A stretch of 25,372 nt of DNA, from contig DHSB01000182.1 of NCBI GenBank assembly GCA_002408385.1, positions 21,201 through 46,572 on the forward strand, in the 5' to 3' direction. The translations under genes were made by a program, and so were the position numbers. Positions 10,237 through 18,030 of this stretch are shown here, piece after piece (within the stretch, counting starts at the first letter, position 1; each line of letters opens with the position of its first letter). Source of the stretch: Myxococcales bacterium UBA5297 (GTDB lineage Bacteria; Myxococcota; Myxococcia; Myxococcales; UBA5297). Under the pieces are notes generated by a model, which saw nothing but the letters and a program-made list of their open reading frames with translations, ran no database searches and had not been told where the DNA came from.

Positions 10237-10706
10237 GGCCAGGGAAGAAGAAGCCGTCCTGCTCGGCCTACGACCGCGCGCTGCGCCTCTTGTCGATCCG
10301 CGACCACGCGGAGAAGGAATTGCGCCGCAAGCTGCGGCGCGCGGAGCACGAGCCGCAGGAGATCGACGGGGCCATCGAGCGGGTCAGGCGGCTCGGATAC
10401 CTGAACGACGCCCGCTTCGCGCGCCTGCGCGCCGCGTCGCTGGTGACCGAGGGGCGCTTCGGGCCGCGCGGGGTCGCCGCCAAGCTGCAGCAGGCGGGCG
10501 TCGGCGAGGCGCTCGTGCGCGAGGCGGTCGCCCAGGCGATGGATGGGAAGGACGAGCTCGAGCTCGCGGCCGAGCTCCTGAAGAAGAAGCACCCGGACGC
10601 CTTTGGCTCGAAGGACCCGAAGGTGCGGGCCCGCGCCGCGCGCTATCTGGTCGGGCACGGGTTCTCGAGCGGTGTCGTGGCGCGGGTGCTGCGGTTGGAG
10701 GAGTAG
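10233..10706 (+). CDS. recX: Regulatory protein RecX
   Basis: 157 aa, typical RecX size. RecX binds RecA filaments and modulates recombination and the SOS response. The family signature of three-helix repeats is visible: AYDRALRLLSIRDHAEKELRRKL at the N-terminus, then VRRLGYLNDARFARLRAASLV in the middle (LGYLNDARFA is the most diagnostic block), then a C-terminal ARAARYLVGHGFSSGVVARVL. The start overlaps the MBL-hydrolase stop by 4 nt, so its translation is probably coupled to that gene. recA is not in the window, so this recX is not in the common recA-recX arrangement here. Confidence 0.9.
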   Translation: MRPGKKKPSCSAYDRALRLLSIRDHAEKELRRKLRRAEHEPQEIDGAIERVRRLGYLNDARFARLRAASLVTEGRFGPRGVAAKLQQAGVGEALVREAVAQAMDGKDELELAAELLKKKHPDAFGSKDPKVRARAARYLVGHGFSSGVVARVLRLEE

Positions 10707-10850
10707 GCGAAGAGCCGTGGCCGCAGGGACCGCGGCGCTCCCCACCTCCCCTCGCCACCCCGTCCCCGCCCCCGGCTTCCCGCCGCGCGCAGGGCCGCTG
10801 AGACGGCGAGGCTCCCTTCCTCTCCTTCGCGCGACAACTCTTGAACGCCG

Positions 10851-13028
10851 CTACTGCTCCCCCGACTCGCTCGCCGGCACGAACCCGCGCTTCCTCATCA
10901 GCGCGTCGATCCCCGCCTCCCGGCCGCGGAAGGCGCGATAGCCCTCGAGCGGATCGACCGTGTTGCCGACGGTGAGGACCTTCTCGAGCAGCCGCTTGGC
11001 GACCTCGCGGTCGTAGGGTCCCTGCGCCTCGGTGAAGGCCTCGAAGGCATCGGCGACCAGGGTGTCGGACCACAGGTAGCTGTAGTAGCCGGCCGCATAG
11101 CCGTCACCGGCGAAGACGTGCGCGAACTGCGGGGTTCGATGCCGCATCACGATCTCCCGCGGCATCCCCAGCGCGGCCAGGGTCTCGCGCTCGAAGGCGC
11201 CGGGATCGATCGGCTTGTTGCCCTCGAGGTGCAGCTTCATGTCGATCAAGGCGCTGGCGAGGAACTCGACGGTGCTGAAGCCCTGGTTGAAGGTCGCGGC
11301 CTTCTCGATTTTCGCGGCGAGCTGCGCCGGCATCGGCTCGCCGGTCTCGTGGTGCAGCGCGAAGCGCCCGAGCACCTCGGGCGTCGACAGCCAGTGCTCG
11401 AGAAGCTGCGAGGGGAACTCGACGTAGTCGCGCGCCACCGCCGTCCCGGAGAGCGACGGGTAGCTCACGTTGGACGCGAGCCCGTGTAGCGCGTGCCCGA
11501 ACTCGTGGAAGAGCGTAGTCGCGTCGTCCCAGCTAATCAGGATCGGCTCGCCGGGCTTGCCCTTCACGAAGTTGCAGTTGTTGGAGACGATGGCCGGCAC
11601 CTCGCCGTCGAAGCGCTCCTCGCGCCGATAGGCGTCCATCCACGCGCCCGAGCGCTTGTGCGGCCGTGCGAAGGGGTCGAAGTAGAAGAGGCCGACATGC
11701 TTGCCGCTCGCGTCCTTCACCTGGAAGACGCGGACGTCGGGGTGGAAGACGGGCACGTCGGTGACGGGCGTGAAGGAGAAGCCGAAGAGCTCGCCGGCGA
11801 CCCAGAACATGCCCTCGCGCAGCTTCTCGAGCTGCAGGTAGGGCTTCACCTCGTTCTGATCGAGGTCGTACTTCGCCTTGCGCACCTTCTCGGCGTAGTA
11901 GCGGTAGTCCCACGGCTCGATGGTGAGCTTGGCGCCCTCCTTGTCGGCGATCGCCTGCATGTCGGCGACCTCCTCGCCCACCCGCGCGACGGCCGGCTTC
12001 CAGACCGCCTCGAGGAGCTGCATCGCGCGCTCGGGCGTCTTCGCCATCGTGTTCTCGAGCCGCCAGTGCGCGTGCGTCTCGTAACCGAGCAGCGCGGCGC
12101 GCTCGGCGCGCAGGGCGAGCGTCTCGGCGATGAGCTTTTTGTTGTCGCGCTCATCGCCGTTGTCGCCGCGGCTCACGTAGTTGCGCCAGACCTTCTCGCG
12201 CAGCTCGCGCCGGTCGGCGTAGGTGAGGAAGGGCTCCATCGAAGAGCGGGTGTTCGTGACTATCCACTTGCCCTTCATCCCGCGCGCCTCGGCCTCGCTC
12301 GCCATGGCGTCGCGCACCGACGCGGGCAGCCCCGCGAGGTCCGACTCGCTCTCGATGACGACGGTGTAGCTCTCCTCGTCGGCGAGCAGGTTCTGGCCGA
12401 ACTCGGTGTAGAGCGAGGCGAGCCGCTGGTTGATCTCGCCGAGCCGCTTCTTGGCCGGCTCGTCGAGCTTGGCGCCGGCGCGCACGAAGTTGGTGTAGTA
12501 GAGCCAGGCCAGCCGCTGCTGCTCGGGGGTGAGCTTCGCCTTCTCGGGCGACTGGTAGACGGCCTCGATGCGGCCGAAGAGAGCGGCGTTCTGGGTGATC
12601 TCGTCGTCGAAGGCTGCGAGCCGAGGCGCCATGGTGCGCTCGACCGCCTGGTACTCGGGGGTCGCCAGGCTGGTACCCCAGACGTTGTAGGCGGCGAGCA
12701 CGTTGCTCAGGGCGCGGCCCGAGCGCTCGAGCGCGGCGATGGTGTTCTCGAAGGTGGGGGCCGCCTGGTCGGCGGCGATGGCGGCGATCTCGCGCCGGTT
12801 TTCATCCATCGCGGCCGCGAGCGCCGGCTCGAAGTGCTCGACCTGGACCTTGTCGAAGGGCGGGACGCCGCCGTACTGGCCCGTCCACGGCGCAAGGAGC
12901 GGGTTGGAGGCCGTGGGCGCTGTCGTCTGCTCGGCTGGATTCACGTTGCGGCCCTCCTGATGCGTGGTGGCGCATGCGCCAGAAAGAAGGAGGAGCGCGG
13001 CACAGCCGCCAGCGAGGAGCTTGCGCAT
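10851..13028 (-). CDS. dcp: M3-family metallopeptidase, Dcp-like (peptidyl-dipeptidase), predicted lipoprotein
   Basis: 725 aa from ATG 13028; a longer frame exists upstream, but only this start gives the signal sequence MRKLLAGGCAALLLLSGAC, with probable lipidated Cys19. A linker follows, then the Dcp-type N-terminus NPLLAPWTGQYGGVPPFDKV and helical region, and the zinc site FHEFGHALHGL (HEFGH at 508-512, His508, Glu509, His512) in the C-terminal third. M3 enzymes degrade short peptides; Dcp releases C-terminal dipeptides. E. coli Dcp is not a lipoprotein, so an exported, envelope-anchored form suits peptide scavenging outside the inner membrane. Oligopeptidase A and other M3 types are alternatives. 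Single gene, convergent with recX and divergent from the barrel gene. Confidence 0.93.
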   Translation of the reverse strand: MRKLLAGGCAALLLLSGACATTHQEGRNVNPAEQTTAPTASNPLLAPWTGQYGGVPPFDKVQVEHFEPALAAAMDENRREIAAIAADQAAPTFENTIAALERSGRALSNVLAAYNVWGTSLATPEYQAVERTMAPRLAAFDDEITQNAALFGRIEAVYQSPEKAKLTPEQQRLAWLYYTNFVRAGAKLDEPAKKRLGEINQRLASLYTEFGQNLLADEESYTVVIESESDLAGLPASVRDAMASEAEARGMKGKWIVTNTRSSMEPFLTYADRRELREKVWRNYVSRGDNGDERDNKKLIAETLALRAERAALLGYETHAHWRLENTMAKTPERAMQLLEAVWKPAVARVGEEVADMQAIADKEGAKLTIEPWDYRYYAEKVRKAKYDLDQNEVKPYLQLEKLREGMFWVAGELFGFSFTPVTDVPVFHPDVRVFQVKDASGKHVGLFYFDPFARPHKRSGAWMDAYRREERFDGEVPAIVSNNCNFVKGKPGEPILISWDDATTLFHEFGHALHGLASNVSYPSLSGTAVARDYVEFPSQLLEHWLSTPEVLGRFALHHETGEPMPAQLAAKIEKAATFNQGFSTVEFLASALIDMKLHLEGNKPIDPGAFERETLAALGMPREIVMRHRTPQFAHVFAGDGYAAGYYSYLWSDTLVADAFEAFTEAQGPYDREVAKRLLEKVLTVGNTVDPLEGYRAFRGREAGIDALMRKRGFVPASESGEQ

Positions 13029-13144
13029 GGAGAGGTCCTTCCTCGGTTGGTGTGGGAAACGGGAGCGAGGGTAGCAGAACCGATCGAGCCGGCGACTGAT
13101 TCGCGACCGCGCGGGCACGAGGCGCGCGCCGGGGGAACGGCGAG

Positions 13145-13198
13145 GCCGGCACGAAGACCGGCGATCCGGGCGGCCGCCGGCACGAAGGCTGGCGCTCC
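13145..13198 (+). repeat. Two copies of a short GCCGGCACGAAG motif
   Basis: GCCGGCACGAAG at 13145-13156 continues with ACCGGCGATCC, and at 13176-13187 with GCTGGCGCTCC. The two 23-bp copies are 31 bp apart and each contains a small imperfect palindrome (GCCGG...CCGGC). A related third copy is at 14728-14748. They lie in the divergent gap between the peptidase and barrel genes, upstream of the barrel promoter. Confidence 0.5.
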
Positions 13199-13230
13199 GA
13201 GTCCTGTGCAGCGAGCAACAGCTCGCGCGC

Positions 13231-13236
13231 TATACT
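13231..13236 (+). promoter_or_regulatory. Possible -10 element for the barrel/lipoprotein pair
   Basis: TATACT matches 5 of 6 bases of TATAAT in otherwise very GC-rich DNA, 36 bp before the GTG at 13272. No good -35 hexamer is seen at 16-18 bp, so an activator or another sigma factor may be involved. The Shine-Dalgarno GGAGG follows at 13262-13266. Confidence 0.35.
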
Positions 13237-13271
13237 CCGGGCTCCCCAACGGCCGCTTTCTGGAGGCACGC

Positions 13272-13985
13272 GTGAAGAACCGGCACCTGGCGCTCGCACT
13301 CGCCTGCGTCGTCTGCGCTCTGGCCTGGCCCTCGTCGGCCGAGGCAGTCGAACAGCTCGAATGGCGCTCGAACAGTCACCTACGACTCGGCGGCGGCTGG
13401 TACGCCAGTCCGTGGGAAGGCATGGGCATCGACGGCTATCAGCTCGGCCTCGCTTATCACTACGCGGCCGGCGCGAACGTGCTCATCGGCCCGGCCTTCA
13501 ACTACACGGGCCTGAAGGCCGAGCGCCCGCTGCAGGACCTGCCCTCCTACGCGAGCTCCGAGCCGATGCTGAAGCTGCGGGTCCATCAGGTGCGCCTGGG
13601 CCTGAAGGGCATCTTCAGCCCGATGCCGCGCATCCCCGAGCCCAAGCGCGGCCGCACGGCACGCGGCAAAGCCCAGTCGCCGCCGCCGGTCTGGTTCTAC
13701 GGCGCCATCGACACCGGCCTGGCGGTCCACTACGCCACCGAGCGCGACCAGGAGGGCATCTCGTTCTCCGAGACCTCGGGCGACTGGTACATCAAGCCCG
13801 GCGTCGGCGTGCTCATCGCCCCGCGCTCGCCCGTAACGGTCTTCCTCGAGCTCGGCTACACGCTCGTGCCGACCTACGAGCTGCGCGACAAGCAGTTCAA
13901 CTTCTACGGGGCACCCCAGGCCGTCGACGCCAAGCTCAACACCGACGGCATCGTGCTCGAGGCCGGCCTGGCCTACCAGTTCTGA
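13272..13985 (+). CDS. Outer-membrane beta-barrel-like protein
   Basis: 237 aa from GTG 13272, with GGAGG 5 nt upstream. A classic Sec signal peptide covers residues 1-25, with likely cleavage after AEA. The mature part is rich in alternating polar/hydrophobic strands with aromatic girdles (LRLGGGWYAS, YQLGLAYHYAAG, VLIGPAFNYTG, FYGAIDTGLAVHY, VFLELGYTLVPTYEL, GIVLEAGLAYQF) and ends in Phe, the usual last residue of an outer-membrane barrel. An 8-strand barrel is likely from the length. A basic, proline-rich loop (PRIPEPKRGRTARGKAQSPPP) sits mid-protein. The ligand or role is unknown. A small lipoprotein gene follows after 12 bp, so the pair is probably an operon. Confidence 0.85.
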   Translation: MKNRHLALALACVVCALAWPSSAEAVEQLEWRSNSHLRLGGGWYASPWEGMGIDGYQLGLAYHYAAGANVLIGPAFNYTGLKAERPLQDLPSYASSEPMLKLRVHQVRLGLKGIFSPMPRIPEPKRGRTARGKAQSPPPVWFYGAIDTGLAVHYATERDQEGISFSETSGDWYIKPGVGVLIAPRSPVTVFLELGYTLVPTYELRDKQFNFYGAPQAVDAKLNTDGIVLEAGLAYQF

Positions 13986-13997
13986 AAGGAGGCGCTC

Positions 13998-14591
13998 ATG
14001 AACCGCCGGACAATTCTCCCTCTCGCGCTCCTTCTCATCGCTGGCTGTGGCGGCGAGACCTCCAGCTCAGTCTTCAAGGACGCCAAGCAGGTCATCATCG
14101 CCAGCCCGCAGCAGTGCAAGCGGTTCCTGCTCACCCTCGGTGAGAGCGATGACGTCTTCACCTTCGGCTCCGAGCAGGGAGCCCTGGGGCTGACCGAGCA
14201 GCGCATCTTCGCCGCGGTGTTCGAGGAGTTCCCGCCGCAGGTACAAGACGGAAAGATCATCAACTCGCAAGACGCGGTGTGGGTCTGGCACTCGGGGATG
14301 CGCTCGAACGCAAGCCCGGCGGCCGGCAAGGTGCGCTTTACCGACGGCACTGGAGTGAACGCCGACGGCACGCCCGCCGCGCTCGAGGCCTGCCGGATGA
14401 CGGGCAACTGCTCGTCGATCACCTCGAAGCTCGATCGCGCCACCGGCAAGACCTACTTCTTCGCGGTCTGGGCCTGGAACGAGGAGCGAGAGATCTCGTA
14501 TTTCTCCGACACGGTGATGCCCTTCTGCTTCACGCTCGACGAGGCCGAGCGCGGGCAAGACTGCCCGGCGGCTTGCAGCAACGCGTGGTGA
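13998..14591 (+). CDS. Small predicted lipoprotein, unrecognised
   Basis: 197 aa. The ATG at 13998 follows AAGGAGG (13986-13992) with 5-nt spacing. The signal sequence MNRRTILPLALLLIAGC has a textbook lipobox (IAGC, Cys17) followed by GGE; there is no Asp at +2, so outer-membrane sorting is likely by the E. coli rule. The mature part has six or more cysteines (for instance PQQCKR, EACRMTGNCSS, MPFCF, QDCPAACSNAW), suggesting disulfide bonds in the periplasm. No known domain is recognised. Its position 12 bp after the barrel gene suggests a joint envelope function, which is inference. Confidence 0.82.
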   Translation: MNRRTILPLALLLIAGCGGETSSSVFKDAKQVIIASPQQCKRFLLTLGESDDVFTFGSEQGALGLTEQRIFAAVFEEFPPQVQDGKIINSQDAVWVWHSGMRSNASPAAGKVRFTDGTGVNADGTPAALEACRMTGNCSSITSKLDRATGKTYFFAVWAWNEEREISYFSDTVMPFCFTLDEAERGQDCPAACSNAW

Positions 14592-14638
14592 GCTGCCGAG
14601 GCTAGTCCGGCGCGTCGCACCACGGATCGAGGCGGCAG

Positions 14639-14658
14639 GGGCGCATGGCAATGCGCCC
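14639..14658. terminator. Hairpin between convergent lipoprotein and spoIIE-like genes
   Basis: GGGCGCAT (14639-14646) and ATGCGCCC (14651-14658) form a perfect 8-bp stem with the 4-nt loop GGCA, 47 nt after the lipoprotein stop. There is no T-run, so this is only a candidate for termination on either strand. Confidence 0.4.
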
Positions 14659-14727
14659 GGCCCCGCAGGCCCCGGCGCGTGGCGAGGCCCTCCGGTCTTG
14701 GCGGAACTCCGCCGCTAAACGCGTGAG

Positions 14728-14748
14728 GCCGACACGAAAGCCGGCTCC
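14728..14748 (+). repeat. Third copy of the short GCCGGCACGAAG-type motif
   Basis: GCCGACACGAAAGCCGGCTCC closely resembles the two copies at 13145 and 13176. It lies in the convergent gap before the spoIIE-like gene end. Confidence 0.4.
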
Positions 14749-14778
14749 CCGCTCCTGATCGTGTGAGGCGGCTGGGCC

Positions 14779-15957
14779 CTACAGCAGCCGCACCCGCGTC
14801 TCCTTGAGGTGTTTCTCCTCGAGGAGCTGGGCGATCTTCTTCACGATGTTGCGCCGCAAATCGAGCTGGACCGGGATGTTCGGGTCCTGGTGCGCCTCGT
14901 TGATCCGCGTGCCCACGACGAACTCGATGATGTCGCTCTCGAGCATCAGCTCGAGCAGATCGCCGACGGCGTTGGGCGGCAGCTCGACGTCCGGCCCGCT
15001 GTGCTCGAGCAGCTCGGCGAGGTGCGCCATGGTGAGCGTGCCCTCGGTGATCAGGTCCACGCCCTCCATCCGCGAGGGCGGCGGGACGTCGGGGTCGAGG
15101 TCGCCGAGGTCGACGGTGACCTCGCGCCCGAGACCGCGCGAGATGATGCTCGCGGTGGTCCCTCCGCAGATGGCCTTGCGTCCCGGGTAGCTCAGCGCGA
15201 TCTCGACCAACTCTCCGTCGCGCTCCTTCGAGAACGGCGGGCCGGTCATCACCAGCAGCCGCCTCGGCGAGCGGAAGTAGAGCACCGCGCAGGAGATGTC
15301 GTCCTTGGGGCGGAGGCGGTCGTTGCGCATCGCCTGATCGACGAGGGCCTGCGCGAGCCTGCCTGCGGAGAGGTCGGGCTTGGCCTTGACCTTCTCGAGC
15401 ATCAGCGCGACCGCGCTCTCGTCGCCCCAACCGAGCGGCATCGACGCCTCGCCGATGCCGGACTGGGTGACGCCGTCGGAGACGAAGACGAGTCGGTCGC
15501 CGGGCTCGAGCGTGAGCTGGGCCGAGGTGAGCGGCCGGTCCTGCCACTGCTCGAGGACGAGCGTCTCGGTCGGGACCGGCACGTGCTTGCCGTCGCGCAG
15601 CAGCACGAAGGGCGGGTTGCCGTGCTCGATGACCCGCGCGGCCCCCTCGCCGTCGACGTCGGCGATGGTGAAGGTCGAGTAGCTGATCTTGCGCACGCTG
15701 CAGACCGGCAGCGTCTCCATGATGGTCGCCGCCGACTTGCGGATGTCCCGGAAGCTGGTGGCGTACTTGACCCCCATCGTCGCGGTGAGGGTCGCCAGGA
15801 CGCTCGCCTTGACGCCGCTGCCCAGGCCGTCGGAGAGGACCGAGATGATCCGGTCCTCGGCCTTGAGCTTCTTGCTCAGGAAGACATCGCCCGGCGCGCG
15901 CTGGCCGTGCTTGGCGCGCTGGCGGAAGTCAACCTCGATATAGGCGTTTCCAGTCAT
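14779..15957 (-). CDS. SpoIIE-type (PP2C-like) serine/threonine phosphatase linked to HydS
   Basis: 392 aa. Residues about 1-230 are a PPM/SpoIIE phosphatase domain; the acidic metal-binding positions are visible in LSDGLGSG (Asp43), FVSDGVTQ (Asp161) and KDDISC (Asp219/Asp220). It should be a cytoplasmic Mn/Mg-dependent protein phosphatase. Residues about 232-392 are an additional domain starting LLVMTGPPFSK and containing ICGGTTASII, an acidic DPDVPPPSRMEGVDLITEG block and a helical end. I know this extension only from phosphatases encoded beside [FeFe]-hydrogenase genes and cannot name its function. The ATG at 15957 lies inside the 3' end of hydS (29-nt overlap), so the two are almost certainly co-translated. 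Its target is unknown; a hydrogenase subunit or a transcription-factor antagonist are options. Confidence 0.9.
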   Translation of the reverse strand: MTGNAYIEVDFRQRAKHGQRAPGDVFLSKKLKAEDRIISVLSDGLGSGVKASVLATLTATMGVKYATSFRDIRKSAATIMETLPVCSVRKISYSTFTIADVDGEGAARVIEHGNPPFVLLRDGKHVPVPTETLVLEQWQDRPLTSAQLTLEPGDRLVFVSDGVTQSGIGEASMPLGWGDESAVALMLEKVKAKPDLSAGRLAQALVDQAMRNDRLRPKDDISCAVLYFRSPRRLLVMTGPPFSKERDGELVEIALSYPGRKAICGGTTASIISRGLGREVTVDLGDLDPDVPPPSRMEGVDLITEGTLTMAHLAELLEHSGPDVELPPNAVGDLLELMLESDIIEFVVGTRINEAHQDPNIPVQLDLRRNIVKKIAQLLEEKHLKETRVRLL

Positions 15958-17695
15958 GGGGGTCGGGGCTCTGTTCGCCGAGCCCGCCGGCGGAGAACGA
16001 CTCGATGATCGAGTCGAGGATGCTCTCGGACTCGGCCGCGTTCTCGCCGAGCAGATAGGCGATCTGCTGCACGGTGGCGAGGTTCTTCTGAATCACCTCG
16101 CGCGCCTTGCTGATGATCTGCTGCTTCTGCACCGCCGGCCGCGTGATGTCCTGGAACAGGCCGCCGACGACGCGGTGCTTCTCGATGCTGAAGAGGGAGC
16201 CGTGCAGGATGGTGTCGCGGTACTTCAGGTCGCGGTCGAGCAGGTCCTCGCCGGACTTGAGGACCGCGTGGAAGAGGTTGGGAAAGGGCACCAGGCACTG
16301 GATGGATGCGCCGTCGAGCTCGGGCGGCTGCTCCTGCGCGTCACCCGGGCGCGCGAACATGCGCACGAAGCTCTCGTTGTGCTCGATGACCCGTAGCTTC
16401 TCGTCGACGATGACCACCGCCGAAGGCATCTTGCGCATCAGGGCGTTGGCCTTCTTGGTGGCGAGCTTGCGCATGTAGGTCACGCACATGGTGCGCTCGG
16501 CCTTGCCGTCGAGGAACGCCTTGGCGAACTCGCGGCAGGTGTCGTAGCCGCAGCCGCCGCAGTTGTGCTCGTCCTCCATCGAGAACTTGCCGACCCCGCG
16601 CAGCACCTCGCGCACCTCGGCCTCGGTGTGCCGCGCGGGCACGACCGGGGTGTTTTGCTGGGCCCAGGAGACGTCGAGACCGCGCACGGGCTGGCGCGGG
16701 ATGAGCGCCTCCGGGTACGAAGCCTGGCGCAGGATGCGGTAGCGCTTGGTGGCGGTGCCCTGGTCACGCGAGGTCCTCGGGCCGCTCACGCAGCCTCCCT
16801 CGCAGGCGAGCAGCTCGACGAACAGCGGGCTTTCGGGCTTGAGCTGCTCGATGCCCTGCAGGCCGCGCTCGATGCTGCGCAGGCCCGAGAAGCACATGAA
16901 CTGCGAGTCGCTGACCGAGCAGTGGGCGCGGATGCCGGCGTTCATACCGCCGTCGATCGGGTAGAGCGCGCCCTCCTCGGCCGCCTCGGGGACGAAGCGG
17001 TGGCGCTCGGGCTCGGGGTTGAGCCACTTCGGATCGATGCGCTCCTGCTGTAGCCAGCGGCGCAGGTCCTCGAAGGTGAGGACGACGTCGATCAGCTCGG
17101 GGTGGCTGTCGGCCTCGGACTTCTTGGAGATGCAGGGGCCGACGAAGACGACGCCGATCTGCTCGCCAAAGCGCTGGCGCAGCAGGCGCGCGTGCGCGAG
17201 GGCGGGAGAGAGCAGATCGGTCAGCAGCTTGGACTGGGCCGGGAGGTACTTCTGGATGAAGGCGACCGCGGTCGGGCAGGCCGAGGAGAGGTAGACGCGC
17301 GGCGAGCCCTGCTCGAGCAGCCGGGCGACGTGGGCCGAGACCTGCTGGGCGCCGAGCGCGGTCTCGGAGACGCCGGCGAAGCCGAGCCGTTCGAGCGCGG
17401 CGACCAGCCGCGCGGGCTCGATCCCCGGGAACTCGGAGAAGAAGGAGGGGGCGAGGGAGACGTAGACCCGCTCGCGCAGCTCGAGGAGCTGGCGGGCCCG
17501 CGGCAGGTCGTCACGCACCCGCTTGGCGCCGTTGGGGCAGGCCTCGACGCAGGCCCCGCACAGCACGCACAGCTCGGGGATGACCGAGGCGTAGTTGTTC
17601 TCGAACTTGATGGCCTTGACCGGGCAGCACCGGACGCACTTGTAGCAGTCCTGGCACTCGCGCCTCTCGGTGTGGATGGGGTTCAGGAGGTTCAT
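15929..17695 (-). CDS. hydS: HydS-type sensory [FeFe]-hydrogenase-like protein with PAS domain
   Basis: 588 aa. Order of domains: two [4Fe-4S] ferredoxin motifs (Cys14/17/20/24 and Cys43/46/49/53); an [FeFe]-hydrogenase H-cluster domain (about 75-340) with ligands Cys140 (SSACPTAV), Cys188 (GPCISKK), Cys298 and Cys302 (LLACEGGCVSG); an extra Fe-S motif CGGCGYDTC (Cys379, 382, 387) with Cys404; a PAS domain (about 420-515); and a C-terminal helix. Catalytic hydrogenases have CysCys in the first motif. Here the first position is Ala139, the substitution described for Thermotoga HydS, which removes the proton-transfer thiol and fits an H2 or redox sensor. The gene overlaps the ferredoxin gene upstream (ATGA) and the phosphatase gene downstream, giving a sensor-plus-output pair. 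Confidence 0.93.
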   Translation of the reverse strand: MNLLNPIHTERRECQDCYKCVRCCPVKAIKFENNYASVIPELCVLCGACVEACPNGAKRVRDDLPRARQLLELRERVYVSLAPSFFSEFPGIEPARLVAALERLGFAGVSETALGAQQVSAHVARLLEQGSPRVYLSSACPTAVAFIQKYLPAQSKLLTDLLSPALAHARLLRQRFGEQIGVVFVGPCISKKSEADSHPELIDVVLTFEDLRRWLQQERIDPKWLNPEPERHRFVPEAAEEGALYPIDGGMNAGIRAHCSVSDSQFMCFSGLRSIERGLQGIEQLKPESPLFVELLACEGGCVSGPRTSRDQGTATKRYRILRQASYPEALIPRQPVRGLDVSWAQQNTPVVPARHTEAEVREVLRGVGKFSMEDEHNCGGCGYDTCREFAKAFLDGKAERTMCVTYMRKLATKKANALMRKMPSAVVIVDEKLRVIEHNESFVRMFARPGDAQEQPPELDGASIQCLVPFPNLFHAVLKSGEDLLDRDLKYRDTILHGSLFSIEKHRVVGGLFQDITRPAVQKQQIISKAREVIQKNLATVQQIAYLLGENAAESESILDSIIESFSAGGLGEQSPDPHDWKRLYRG

Positions 17696-17949
17696 GACCG
17701 GTCGGGGCCTGCCGACGCGAAGTGATGATCGAGCAGGGCCACGACCGAGACCGGCTTCACGTCGGAGTAGACGGTCCCGTCGACCACGATGTTCGGGCCC
17801 TGGTTACAGCGGCCCTCGCACAGCGCGCCCTTGATGTCCACCTTGCCCTTCAAGCCTCGCTTCTGCAGGTACTCGAGGATCAGCTCGAGGTTGCGGTTGT
17901 TGCCCCTGGCGAAGCAGGAGCTGCCCATGCAGACGGTGATGCGGGTCAA
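17692..17949 (-). CDS. Thioredoxin-fold [2Fe-2S] ferredoxin of the hydS operon
   Basis: 85 aa, TTG start at 17949 with a GAGGGAGAG Shine-Dalgarno region just upstream; no ATG or GTG in frame gives a full domain. The four cluster cysteines are in the NuoE/HydC-like pattern: Cys7 and Cys12 (CMGSSC), Cys44 and Cys48 (CEGRC, followed by NQGPN). It is a single-domain version of the module fused to the C-terminus of HydA and the N-terminus of HydB in this same window. A similar small ferredoxin gene accompanies hydS in other [FeFe]-hydrogenase loci. It probably exchanges electrons with HydS or the HydABC complex. It overlaps hydS by 4 nt and is the first gene of the downstream block. Confidence 0.88.
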   Translation of the reverse strand: MTRITVCMGSSCFARGNNRNLELILEYLQKRGLKGKVDIKGALCEGRCNQGPNIVVDGTVYSDVKPVSVVALLDHHFASAGPDRS

Positions 17950-18030
17950 GGTCGGCTCTCCCTCACATCGGGCCGTCCGGGCCTCTTATCGAAAACGGTC
18001 GAGGCACAAGGCGGCATTCTCGGATTCAAA

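Noticed and set aside
11493..13271. Long N-terminal extension of the barrel gene opposite the M3 peptidase
   Set aside because: The extension is antisense to the peptidase gene; the true start is GTG 13272, with its own ribosome binding site and signal peptide.
15929..17695. HydS as a second catalytic hydrogenase
   Set aside because: The proton-transfer cysteine of the first H-cluster motif is alanine, and the PAS domain and neighbouring phosphatase point to sensing.
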